A stretch of 64,000 bases of DNA, from contig NZ_CP012373.2 of assembly GCF_001305575.3 (NCBI RefSeq), positions 682,001-746,000 of the forward strand. The letters run 5' to 3'. Positions within the stretch are counted from its first letter, which is position 1. Every line of letters begins with the position of its first letter. Position numbers and translations under genes: made by a program. This document shows positions 33,827-42,918 of the stretch, piece by piece. Source of the stretch: Beggiatoa leptomitoformis. Its GTDB lineage: Bacteria > Pseudomonadota > Gammaproteobacteria > Beggiatoales > Beggiatoaceae. Below the pieces are notes generated by a model, which saw only the letters and a program-made list of their open reading frames with translations, had not been told where the DNA came from and ran no database searches.

Positions 33827-35833
33827 ATGACGCAACGTAAGATTTTAGTAACCAGTGCTTTACCTTATGCTAATGGTTCAATTCATTTAGGACATTTAGT
33901 TGAATATATTCAAACTGATATTTGGGTACGTTTTCAAAAATTATTGGGAAATACCTGTTATTACGTCTGTGCAGACGACACGCACGGCACAGCAATCATG
34001 TTGCGGGCAGAAAAAGAAGGCATCAGCCCAGAAACCTTAATTGACCGTGTTCGCCAAGAACATATTCAAGACTTTACCGATTTTTCCATTGAATTTGATA
34101 ATTATCATTCAACACATTCACCTGAAAATAAAGAATTTTCTAATCTTATTTATAAGCGGCTACGCGATGCGGGACATATTACGTCTAGCTCCGTTAAACA
34201 AGCCTTTGACCCTGTTAAAAATCTTTTTTTGCCCGACCGTTTTATTAAAGGTGAATGTCCTCGCTGTGGTGCAAAAGACCAGTATGGCGACAATTGCGAA
34301 GTGTGTGGTGCAACCTATAATCCTACGGATTTAAAAAACCCTGTTTCAGTATTATCTGGGGTTACGCCTATTGAGAAAGAATCCGAACATTTCTTTATGA
34401 ATTTGGCGAATTTTGAAGCCTTTTTACAAGCATGGACCAGCAGTGGCACGTTACAAGCGGAAACCATGAATAAATTAACCGAATGGTTTACCGCAGGTTT
34501 ACGCCCTTGGGATATTTCCCGCGATGCACCCTACTTTGGCTTTGAAATCCCTGACCAACCCAATAAATATTTTTACGTTTGGTTAGACGCGCCCGTCGGC
34601 TACATGGCGAGTTTTAAAAATCTGTGTGATAAACGCGGATTAAACTTTGAGGAATTCTGGTCAACCGAAAGTAAAGCCGAACTATATCATTTTATTGGTA
34701 AAGACATCCTCTACTTTCATGCCCTATTCTGGCCCGCTATGTTGCATGGTGCGGGTTTTAGAACGCCAAGCAGTGTATTTGCACACGGCTTTTTAACCGT
34801 TGACGGACAAAAAATGTCCAAATCACGCGGGACTTTTATCACCGCGCGCACCTATTTAGACCAATTAAACCCTGAATACTTACGTTATTATTTCGCGGCA
34901 AAATTAGGCAATCGAGTTGATGATATTGACTTAAACCTAGAAGATTTTTCCCAACGGGTAAATGCCGATTTAGTGGGTAAAGTGGTGAATATTGCCAGCC
35001 GTTGCGCGGGTTTTATCAGTAAACGATTTTCAGGACAATTATCGACTACATTAGCCGACACTGCTTTATATCAAACATTTATTGATGCAGGACAAGGAAT
35101 TGCAACCCAATATGAAAGTCGTGAATACCATCGCGCTGTTCGTGACATCATGGCATTGGCGGATAAAGCGAATCAGTATATTGATGAGCAAAAACCATGG
35201 GTAATTGCAAAACAAGCAGGTAATGACGAACAATTACAACAAGTTTGTACGCAAGGATTAAACTTATTCCGTGTATTAATGGGATATTTAGCCCCGATTT
35301 TGCCCGTTATGGCGAAAAAAGTGGCGGATTTTTTCAATGCGCCCACCATTTGGCAACCAGTCGCATTATTAACGCATACGATTAATCCGTATGAAGCCTT
35401 AATGCAACGGATTGAACCCAAACAAATTGAAGCCATTGTAACCGCCTCTAAAGAAGATTTACAAATGACCGCCCCTGCTAATAAAACCTTAAGCGACCCT
35501 TTGCAACCAATTATCAATTACGATGATTTTGCAAAAATTGATTTACGCATTGCAAAAATTGTTAATGCAGAACAGGTGGATGGTGCAGAAAAGTTATTAA
35601 AACTCACGCTGGATATTGGTGAAGATATGCCACGCACCGTTTTTGCAGGCATTAAATCCGCTTATGCCCCTGAAGCCTTAATCGGACGTTTTACCGTAAT
35701 GGTTGCCAATCTTGCCCCGCGTAAAATGCGCTTTGGATTGTCCGAAGGAATGGTATTAGCTGCTGGTGATGGGTCAGGCTTATGGATATTAAGCCCCGAT
35801 ACAGGAGCGCAAGCAGGAATGCGCGTAAAGTAA
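33827..35833 (+). CDS. metG: Methionyl-tRNA synthetase
   Basis: Charges tRNA-Met. The 668-residue protein shows the class I motifs HLGH (in [17 protein letters not shown]) and KMSKSRGTF, a zinc knuckle ([17 protein letters not shown]), the anticodon-binding helical domain, and a C-terminal EMAP/Trbp111-like tRNA-binding and dimerisation domain ([19 protein letters not shown]). The length is that of the long bacterial type. It is followed by proB after 142 bases. Confidence 0.98.
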   Translation: MTQRKILVTSALPYANGSIHLGHLVEYIQTDIWVRFQKLLGNTCYYVCADDTHGTAIMLRAEKEGISPETLIDRVRQEHIQDFTDFSIEFDNYHSTHSPENKEFSNLIYKRLRDAGHITSSSVKQAFDPVKNLFLPDRFIKGECPRCGAKDQYGDNCEVCGATYNPTDLKNPVSVLSGVTPIEKESEHFFMNLANFEAFLQAWTSSGTLQAETMNKLTEWFTAGLRPWDISRDAPYFGFEIPDQPNKYFYVWLDAPVGYMASFKNLCDKRGLNFEEFWSTESKAELYHFIGKDILYFHALFWPAMLHGAGFRTPSSVFAHGFLTVDGQKMSKSRGTFITARTYLDQLNPEYLRYYFAAKLGNRVDDIDLNLEDFSQRVNADLVGKVVNIASRCAGFISKRFSGQLSTTLADTALYQTFIDAGQGIATQYESREYHRAVRDIMALADKANQYIDEQKPWVIAKQAGNDEQLQQVCTQGLNLFRVLMGYLAPILPVMAKKVADFFNAPTIWQPVALLTHTINPYEALMQRIEPKQIEAIVTASKEDLQMTAPANKTLSDPLQPIINYDDFAKIDLRIAKIVNAEQVDGAEKLLKLTLDIGEDMPRTVFAGIKSAYAPEALIGRFTVMVANLAPRKMRFGLSEGMVLAAGDGSGLWILSPDTGAQAGMRVK

Positions 35834-35844
35834 AAATATAAAAA

Positions 35845-35859
35845 TTGTCTGAATCAGAA
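35845..35859 (+). repeat. Single arm of the TTGTCTRAATCAGAA motif family
   Basis: TTGTCTGAATCAGAA lies 12 bases after the metG stop codon. It matches the arms of the inverted repeat at 28575-28666 with one change. No perfect partner arm follows here. Confidence 0.4.
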
Positions 35860-35975
35860 CTTGCCAACAACCAGAAAATTCTGTGTGTCTAAAAAACCTG
35901 ATGCAAACAGTCTTGTTAATAAGTCCAAATCCCTCTTGATTTGGACTTTCTTCGTTTTTAACTACCTGAAAAAAT

Positions 35976-37100
35976 ATGAGTAAACAGACAGAAATTAGTA
36001 AATCCCAACGTTGGGTTATTAAAATCGGTAGCGCGTTGCTAACCAATGAAGGACGTGGTTTAGATAAAATCGCCATTGAAAACTGGGTAAAACAAATAGT
36101 AACGCTCTGTCAACAAGGTAAAGAAGTTGTGTTAGTTTCCTCTGGTGCAGTGGCTGAGGGAATGAATCGTTTAGGTTGGACAGAACGCCCCGCGACGTTA
36201 CACGAGTTACAAGCCGCCGCCGCCGTTGGACAAATGGGCATGGTGCAAACCTACGAAACTTGCTTTAAAAACTACGGCATTCATACCGCACAAGTTTTAT
36301 TAACACATGACGATGCAGCAAATCGTAAACGTTATTTAAATGCACGTAGTGCGCTAAAAACACTCATCAATTTAAAAGTTATTCCCGTTATTAATGAAAA
36401 TGATACGGTTGCAACCGATGAAATTCGCTTCGGCGACAATGACACCTTAGCGGGTTTAGTCTCCAATCTGGTTGAAGCAGATGTTTTAGTGATTATGACT
36501 GACCAGCAAGGACTTTATGAACGTGACCCACGTTTAGATTCAACCGCTAAATTAATTTCTCAAGGCTACGCAGGGGACCCTGTCTTAGAAGCAATGGCAG
36601 GCAGTACGGGCGGACGTTTAGGACGTGGTGGCATGGCAACTAAACTACGTGCAGCGCGAGTATCTGCACGTTCTGGCACAGCAACATGGATTGTATCAGG
36701 ACGAATTCCTGATGTTTTACTCAAAATCGCCAATGGCGGTAATCTTGGCACCTTATTATTGCCCGCCCAACCCCCCGTTGAAGCGCGTAAACAATGGCTA
36801 GGTGCAAATCAAAAAATGCGTGGTGAGTTATATTTAGACGATGGCGCGGTGAATGTTTTACGCAGTTCGGGAAAAAGTTTATTAGCGGTTGGCGTGAAAC
36901 AAATCAAAGGAGATTTTACACGTGGTGATATGGTTGCTTGTTTAACACTAGACGGGCAAGAAATCGCACGCGGTATTGTTAATTACAGTGCAGAAGAAAC
37001 CACAAGAATCAAGGGACAAGCCAGCAATCGCATTGCAGAGATATTAGGGTATGTAGATGAACCTGAATTAATTCATAGAGATAACTTAATATTACTGTAA
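35976..37100 (+). CDS. proB: Glutamate 5-kinase
   Basis: First step of proline synthesis, ATP-dependent phosphorylation of glutamate. The 374-residue protein has the amino-acid kinase domain ([59 protein letters not shown]) and a C-terminal PUA domain (about 280-374). That is the usual long form. A short palindromic repeat follows the stop codon. proA is not adjacent. Confidence 0.98.
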   Translation: MSKQTEISKSQRWVIKIGSALLTNEGRGLDKIAIENWVKQIVTLCQQGKEVVLVSSGAVAEGMNRLGWTERPATLHELQAAAAVGQMGMVQTYETCFKNYGIHTAQVLLTHDDAANRKRYLNARSALKTLINLKVIPVINENDTVATDEIRFGDNDTLAGLVSNLVEADVLVIMTDQQGLYERDPRLDSTAKLISQGYAGDPVLEAMAGSTGGRLGRGGMATKLRAARVSARSGTATWIVSGRIPDVLLKIANGGNLGTLLLPAQPPVEARKQWLGANQKMRGELYLDDGAVNVLRSSGKSLLAVGVKQIKGDFTRGDMVACLTLDGQEIARGIVNYSAEETTRIKGQASNRIAEILGYVDEPELIHRDNLILL

Positions 37101-37121
37101 TTAAACTAACTAAACCACAAA

Positions 37122-37148
37122 GATACCACTGCTGCAAGCGGTGGTGTC
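37122..37148. repeat. GGATA-NCAC palindromic repeat, copy 1
   Basis: GATACCACTGC (37122-37132) and GCGGTGGTGTC (37138-37148) pair over 11 positions around a 5-base loop. Three similar hairpins at 50015, 54972 and 61976 share the arm consensus GATANCACYG and loop length, with compensating changes. It follows proB. Confidence 0.6.
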
Positions 37149-37394
37149 CAGCTACGAGCATCATTAACCATCTGAATCAACATTTTCAAGATTAACCAAA
37201 TTTTATAATTATTAACTGCTTTATAATCTAATAGTTGCTTTTCTATAATGGAAAACCGATATAGATTGCCACTAAAATAACGGGTACATTCCAATACGCT
37301 CAGGCAACAACCCGTAAGTGTAGTGCGGATAACACCACGCAAAGCAATAGTATCCCTTGCTTATCTTTCTTTTCACCCGACCCAGCGAAACCCC

Positions 37395-37700
37395 ATGAGT
37401 AACAAACCCACCGATAAAAAGCCCCAACAAGTCCGTGTCCGCTATGAACAAACGACAGCAATTTATGCGTCACAGTTTGTATTAAGCGTGACCGGTGAAG
37501 AAGTTATCGTCAATTTCTCCTCTGGCAGTTTACCAGACCCCGCAACAGGCGAGGCACATTTGCCCGTTCACACCCGTATTGCCTTATCACCTGATGGCGC
37601 AAAACGCTTAGTAAATCTATTAAACCAAGCACTCGCCAGTAGTGGAACGACAGAAACCGTGTCCAGTGGTGCTGCCCGTTTACCGACATTAAATAGTTAA
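37395..37700 (+). CDS. DUF3467-family protein
   Basis: I place the start at the ATG at 37395 (MSNKPTDKK), because upstream in-frame residues look non-coding. The 101 residues match the DUF3467 pattern: VRVRYEQTTAIYASQFVLSV, a central VIVNFSSG, then VHTRIALSPDGAKRLVNLL. The function of the family is unknown. It lies 8 bases before a HlyD-type adaptor gene and probably belongs to the same export operon. Confidence 0.8.
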   Translation: MSNKPTDKKPQQVRVRYEQTTAIYASQFVLSVTGEEVIVNFSSGSLPDPATGEAHLPVHTRIALSPDGAKRLVNLLNQALASSGTTETVSSGAARLPTLNS

Positions 37701-37708
37701 GCGCAATT

Positions 37709-39475
37709 ATGCAATTACCCCCAATAGACCTGCTAACCCTGCATACGCAACTACAACAATTACGCGATAAACAAACAGAGCGTGAAGCGTGGTTGTTGGA
37801 ATTATTGCAACTTTTATTAGGCTTAACCAATGCGGCCGGTGCAGCGTATGCGTTGCCTGATAAAACCACAGGTAAATTAGCCCTTGCACCCCGTATTTTG
37901 TCACGTCAAGCCCTAGACTGGCGGTCTGATTTAGAAAATTTACTATTACAAGAAATGCAACTAGCCTGCGAACAAAATCGTGTTCGCTTAACCCAACTTG
38001 ACCAGCACCGCCAAATTTGGTTGATTGCCGCCCCCGTGCCACAAACACAACATCCAGAAGCTATCACACTCGTTTTACTGCTAGGCGGTTATCAAACCTT
38101 AGAAACATTTGTAACAATTTTACAACTGGTTGCCAGTTATGCAGGCATTGACCACACCCAAAACCGCACACAACAACAAGTATTACACTTATTATTAGAA
38201 TTACTGCACTTAGGTGATATGCAACAAGCCGAACGTCACCTATTAAATCGCCTACAAACTGCGTGCGGGTGTCAACGAGTCATTTTAGGGTATCGTCAAG
38301 GACACCATTGTCGCATTCAAGCCATGTCTGAATTACCAGATGCACCACGACATGTGGATTTAAGCCATGCGATAGAATCGCTGATGGACGACACCCTACA
38401 AACAAAACAAGCCTTTATCGGCACTACTAACGATGCTCATCGAGTATCTCCCCACCTACAAAAAATCTTAGGACTAACCGCCACCCAACAAATTTGGAGC
38501 CTACCCTTACCACACCATCAACAACTACCAGCGCATTACGCCCTTGTTTTACTGTGGACAACCCCCCCTGCGCATCACGTCCCCCCCCTGCTCACTCAAC
38601 TAAGTAACGTATTAGGCATCGCATTAACAACCTTACGTCGTACCAAACAAGGACGATGGCAACAAATCCTAAATACCCTCAAGCGGCGACTCATCTGGGG
38701 CAGCCTACTTGTTAGTATCCTACTAATTCCTTTATTCATCCCCGTTACACATACCATTGCGGGCAAAGTGACGATTCAACCTGACACACGCCGTTTTATT
38801 ACAGCACCATTTGCAGGTATTTTAAAAACAACCCAACGCGAAGCAGGCGATGTTGTTAAAACAGGCGATATTTTAGCCCAGCTAGACGAGCGCGAAATTC
38901 AACTGGAATTAACAGGTTTAACCGCTGAACGTAATCGCCTTGCTAAACAAAAAGATGCCAGTGCCGCAGCAAAAGATACCGTTGCAACCCAACTGGCACA
39001 ATTAGAAAAAGAACGCGCAGAATCACAAATTGCACTTTTAGAATACAGAATTGCCAATTTAGAAATTAAAACCCCTATTGACGGCTTAGTTATCAGCGGC
39101 GATTTACAACGGGTACAAGGCAGCCCTGTGGAAAAAGGACAAAGCTTATTTGAAGTTGCTCCCCTCGCAACCATGCGCGTAGAACTCGCCATCCCTGCTG
39201 ACGACATCGCCTATGTTCGCGTAGATATGCCCCTAGAGATGGAATTAGATGCCTATCCGCAACAACGTTGGCAACTCACCGCAAGCCGCATTCAACCCCG
39301 TGCAACAGTACGCGATAGCGAAGCTGTTTTTATTATAGAAAGCATTTTAAACAATACCGACAATAAATTACGTCCCGGTATGAAAGGCGAAGGGAAAATT
39401 GCGGCTGATCAACAACTACTCGGCTGGGTACTTTTTCACAAAGTATGGGAAACGATATTACGATGGCTCTACTAA
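37709..39475 (+). CDS. GAF-like / HlyD-type periplasmic adaptor protein
   Basis: The 588-residue protein has a cytoplasmic N-terminal half (about 1-310) with a GAF-like segment (LNRLQTACGCQRVILGYRQG and following HVDLSHAIESLMDD). A membrane helix (about 330-350, LIWGSLLVSILLIPLFIPV) follows, then a HlyD/RND adaptor module: lipoyl halves around a coiled coil (AGDVVKTGDILAQLDERE, IKTPIDGLVISGDL) and a beta-barrel part. A sensor-linked membrane-fusion protein for peptide export is likely. Its stop overlaps the start of the next gene. Confidence 0.85.
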   Translation: MQLPPIDLLTLHTQLQQLRDKQTEREAWLLELLQLLLGLTNAAGAAYALPDKTTGKLALAPRILSRQALDWRSDLENLLLQEMQLACEQNRVRLTQLDQHRQIWLIAAPVPQTQHPEAITLVLLLGGYQTLETFVTILQLVASYAGIDHTQNRTQQQVLHLLLELLHLGDMQQAERHLLNRLQTACGCQRVILGYRQGHHCRIQAMSELPDAPRHVDLSHAIESLMDDTLQTKQAFIGTTNDAHRVSPHLQKILGLTATQQIWSLPLPHHQQLPAHYALVLLWTTPPAHHVPPLLTQLSNVLGIALTTLRRTKQGRWQQILNTLKRRLIWGSLLVSILLIPLFIPVTHTIAGKVTIQPDTRRFITAPFAGILKTTQREAGDVVKTGDILAQLDEREIQLELTGLTAERNRLAKQKDASAAAKDTVATQLAQLEKERAESQIALLEYRIANLEIKTPIDGLVISGDLQRVQGSPVEKGQSLFEVAPLATMRVELAIPADDIAYVRVDMPLEMELDAYPQQRWQLTASRIQPRATVRDSEAVFIIESILNNTDNKLRPGMKGEGKIAADQQLLGWVLFHKVWETILRWLY

Positions 39476-41667
39476 CACTCACAGAAATACCCCAACCCGT
39501 CGCGCCCGCTACGCAACAACCCGCTTTGCAGATTAAATTACGTGACGATTTAATTTTTACCTTTCAAAGCTATGGCGAACGTCCCTGTTACCTGATTGAA
39601 GACCCCTTATATGGCAATTACTTTCAAATCGGACTTGCTGAATACACCTTTATACAACAACTAGATGGACACAACAGCGTTGCCGATGCCGCAAAAGTCG
39701 CACCCGAACTTGATGCAACCCAAATTCAACAAATCAGTTATTGGCTAATCCAATCACAATTGGTTTACATCTGGAACGTAGAACAACGCAACTGGTTTTT
39801 ACCCCATGCCCCACGTGACCCCATGCAAAAATGGGCAGGACGACTAAATGCACTATTTATCAAAATCCCTTTGGGCAGTCCTGATTATTGGCTAGAACAA
39901 CTCTTACCTTACACACGCTGGCTGCTTGGATGGGCGTTTTTTGTCCTTTGGCTACTCATCTGTGGCAGTGGTTTTTACCTAGTCATGGCAAATATCGACC
40001 ACTTTATCCATAGCGCAAGCAGTTTACTATTACCACACAATGCCTTATGGCTTTTACTAGCATGGATAATTGTTAAAGTACTACACGAAACCGCCCACGG
40101 ACTGGTTTGTAAAAAATACGGTGGACATATTCACCAAGCAGGCATCATGCTGATTTTATTCGCACCAATCGGTGCATACATGAACGCTAACGCCAGTTGG
40201 CGATTAACCTCACGCTGGCAACGGATACACGTTTCCTTAGCAGGCATGTATGCAGAACTATTTGTTGCAGGCATTGCTGCATGGATATGGGCCTATAGCG
40301 ATACAGGGGCATTAAACTATCTAAGCTATAACATAGTGATTATTACCAGTATTTCCACCCTATTATTTAATGCCAATCCACTAATGCGTTTTGACGGCTA
40401 CTATATTCTGAGCGACTTACTGAATATTCCCAATTTATACATCTCTGGGCAACGCTATATTCGCTACTTAAATCAACGCTATATACAAGGACGTAAAATC
40501 ACCCGTCCCACATGGACAGGAAAACGTACAACCATTATTAAAGGATATGCCTTTGCCTCTTTAATCTGGCGATGGCTAGTTGTAATAGGCCTACTGATTG
40601 CAGCAAACCACCTATTTTACGGCGCGGGCGTTATTTTAGCGACAATGGCGGGTATTAGCATGTTAGCCTTACCATTAGCTAGATTTTTCATTGGATTATA
40701 TAAAGACACTAATCGTGGTGCAATATTGCGCCATCTTAGTCTTTTACTTCTTATTTTTAGTCTTTTCAGCGGTCTATTACTCACACAAGTTTACTGGTCT
40801 CGCACAATAACCGTGCCAGCCGTGTTTGATTATGCTGATGCACAAACTATCCGTACTGAAACCGCAGGATTTATCAAAAAAATCTATATAAAATCAGGTG
40901 ATAATGTCATGACGGGCGACATTTTACTAACACTGGATAACCCTGATTTATATCAAGAACAAAGAGATTTACAACTACAAATTCAAACCCGCGAACTACG
41001 TCGCCAACATGCCACAACACAAGGACAACTAAGCGATGCACAAGGCGAAAATGAAAAACTCCAAGACTTACAACACCAACTCCAAGAAAAAAATCTCCAA
41101 ATTACCGCCCTCAACATCAAAGCAACACAAACAGGAACGATTATCGCAACAGAATTAGACAATCTACTAGGCGTTTATTTACAACGGGGTACAGAAATAT
41201 TAACCCTTGCCAATCCCCAACAACTAGAAGTTAAAGCCTCCATCCCACAAATGGACATAGACGCATTTCGGGCAAATGAAGGTCAATCGGTTCATCTTTA
41301 TCGGCATAGCCAACCATCCCACGCGATGAATGCAACCTTAACCCGCGTCAACCCCAGCGCGACACAAACCATTCTGCATCCCGCCCTAACCGTATTAGCA
41401 GGTGGCGAACTCCCTGTAAAACCCAAAGCACAGCAAACCGAACATAAACAACAAAATAGTACAGATAATAGCGAAAACTACGAATACCTAACCCCCCGTT
41501 TTACGGCAACGCTAACCCTTCCCCCTGACGAACAACACACAATTTACGCAGGAGAAACCGCTTTTGTAACGTTAAAAAGCCCTGCACAAACCTTAGGGGA
41601 AATATTATGGATAGGAATAGAACGGTATATTAAACGGTTACAAAGTCGGGCAAGCAATCAGGGTTAA
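39463..41667 (+). CDS. PqqD-like / M50 site-2-type protease / HlyD fusion
   Basis: The N-terminus (about 20-105) resembles a PqqD-type peptide-recognition domain (YFQIGLAEYTFIQQLDGHNS). A polytopic M50 metalloprotease core follows, with the zinc motif HETAHG and the second site NPLMRFDGYYILSDL. After more membrane helices a lipoyl/HlyD module appears (GFIKKIYIKSGDNVMTGD, LNIKATQTGTIIATELDN). I chose the ATG at 39463; an in-frame ATG at 39445 would lengthen the overlap with the adaptor gene from 13 to 31 bases. Such fusions occur in peptide or RiPP export loci; the substrate is unknown. Confidence 0.85.
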   Translation: MALLTLTEIPQPVAPATQQPALQIKLRDDLIFTFQSYGERPCYLIEDPLYGNYFQIGLAEYTFIQQLDGHNSVADAAKVAPELDATQIQQISYWLIQSQLVYIWNVEQRNWFLPHAPRDPMQKWAGRLNALFIKIPLGSPDYWLEQLLPYTRWLLGWAFFVLWLLICGSGFYLVMANIDHFIHSASSLLLPHNALWLLLAWIIVKVLHETAHGLVCKKYGGHIHQAGIMLILFAPIGAYMNANASWRLTSRWQRIHVSLAGMYAELFVAGIAAWIWAYSDTGALNYLSYNIVIITSISTLLFNANPLMRFDGYYILSDLLNIPNLYISGQRYIRYLNQRYIQGRKITRPTWTGKRTTIIKGYAFASLIWRWLVVIGLLIAANHLFYGAGVILATMAGISMLALPLARFFIGLYKDTNRGAILRHLSLLLLIFSLFSGLLLTQVYWSRTITVPAVFDYADAQTIRTETAGFIKKIYIKSGDNVMTGDILLTLDNPDLYQEQRDLQLQIQTRELRRQHATTQGQLSDAQGENEKLQDLQHQLQEKNLQITALNIKATQTGTIIATELDNLLGVYLQRGTEILTLANPQQLEVKASIPQMDIDAFRANEGQSVHLYRHSQPSHAMNATLTRVNPSATQTILHPALTVLAGGELPVKPKAQQTEHKQQNSTDNSENYEYLTPRFTATLTLPPDEQHTIYAGETAFVTLKSPAQTLGEILWIGIERYIKRLQSRASNQG

Positions 41668-41832
41668 TTAACTTGTGTTTAGTTAGTGATAAATTAATAT
41701 TTTTCAATTTAACAAGCAGATTAAGACAAACTCTCGAGAAGGCGAATCATTCCGCTCATCGTACCTTAATGAGTACAGCTTTATTCAGCAATTTAGCTTT
41801 TTACAGATTACCGCTGAATTCAGTTTAATTTA

Positions 41833-41859
41833 TTGTTTTTACCATATTCTGGTTATAAT
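41833..41859 (+). promoter_or_regulatory. Candidate promoter of the glucokinase/STAND/radical SAM operon
   Basis: TTGTTT (41833-41838) and TATAAT (41854-41859) are separated by 15 bases, slightly short for sigma-70. They lie 60 bases before the first start codon of the operon. The rest of the 252-base gap shows only AT-rich sequence. Confidence 0.4.
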
Positions 41860-41919
41860 CCACAGATAGATATGCGATAATTTAAGTATCGTTACTTTAC
41901 TTAGTTAGAGATAACTTTA

Positions 41920-42918
41920 ATGTATATTTTAGCAGGTGACATTGGTGGCACAAAAAGCCACTTAGGCATTTTCCAACGGCAAACTTCTAAACTTCAGCTA
42001 ATTCATGAGAAAAAATTAGCAAGTCAAAACTTTTCTTCCTTAATCTCTCTCTTAACTGCTTTTTTTGACAACAGCCAAATTCCCCTAACTGATATTAAAG
42101 CAGCTTGTCTAGGTGTTGCAGGTCCTGTATATCAGGGGCAATGTCATATCACTAATTTATCTTGGACAATTCAACAAAACGAGTTGCAAAATTTTTTTAA
42201 TTGTAAAGAAGTTTACTTAATTAATGATTTAGAGGCTGTAGCGTATGGAGTTTTGTATACCAATGTGGAATATATTGATATTAATCCCTATGCATCTACT
42301 ACTGAGAAAGGAAATATCGCAATCATTACGTTAGGAACGGGATTTGGTCTTGCTATTTTAGCTTGGGAAAAGCAAGGTGAATGTTTCTTTGTGCTGCCTA
42401 CAGAAAGTGGACATACTAATTTTGCACCTCGAAATCAACAACACTTAGCCTTTTTGGATTTTTTATTAAAACAACAGCAGAAAACTGTTTATGATAATAT
42501 TTTATCGGGTTCTGGCTTAAAAATGATATATAGTTTTTTCTGCAAACAGAATCCAAAATATGTTTGTACTTCTGATTTCTTACAAAAAGAAGATTTTACA
42601 AAAGTTTTAATAGAAAAAGGATTAAAAAAACAAGAAACACTTTGCGAAGCCACTATCAATTTTTTTGCAGCTCTTTGTGCATCTAAAATAGCTGATATTG
42701 CTTTAGAGCATTTAACGTTAAATGGTATTTATCTCGGTGGTGGTATTGCGCCTGCAATTTTACCTAAATTACAAGAAACATTTTTTTTGGAATCATTTTT
42801 AGATAAACCTGAAAAATTTGCAGCGTTGCTAAAACAGATTCCTATCAAAGTGCTAACTAATCCAGAAATAGGAATGTTAGGAGCAGCACATTATATTCAT
42901 ACAGGAGAATATTCATGA
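41920..42918 (+). CDS. glk: Glucokinase (Glk family)
   Basis: The 332 residues follow the bacterial Glk family: phosphate loop LAGDIGGTKSHLGIF, CLGVAGPV, catalytic LINDLEAVAYG, and the sugar site ESGHTNFAPR (usually EGGH). The adenosine-binding motif reads LGTGFGLAIL rather than GTGLG. The core catalytic residues are kept, so glucose phosphorylation is plausible. Its stop overlaps the next start by 4 bases (ATGA), tying it to a protein that contains a second, degenerate Glk domain. This is not a normal glycolytic context. Confidence 0.88.
   Translation: MYILAGDIGGTKSHLGIFQRQTSKLQLIHEKKLASQNFSSLISLLTAFFDNSQIPLTDIKAACLGVAGPVYQGQCHITNLSWTIQQNELQNFFNCKEVYLINDLEAVAYGVLYTNVEYIDINPYASTTEKGNIAIITLGTGFGLAILAWEKQGECFFVLPTESGHTNFAPRNQQHLAFLDFLLKQQQKTVYDNILSGSGLKMIYSFFCKQNPKYVCTSDFLQKEDFTKVLIEKGLKKQETLCEATINFFAALCASKIADIALEHLTLNGIYLGGGIAPAILPKLQETFFLESFLDKPEKFAALLKQIPIKVLTNPEIGMLGAAHYIHTGEYS

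Noticed and set aside
34041-34334. Alternative frames within metG, hypF and thiC
   Set aside because: They are shadows of strongly conserved enzymes in another frame.
41769-41828. A 19-residue frame (MSTALFSNLAFYRL...) as a precursor peptide for the radical SAM enzyme
   Set aside because: It has no ribosome site, no Cys/Gly-rich core, and lies upstream of the predicted promoter of the operon.
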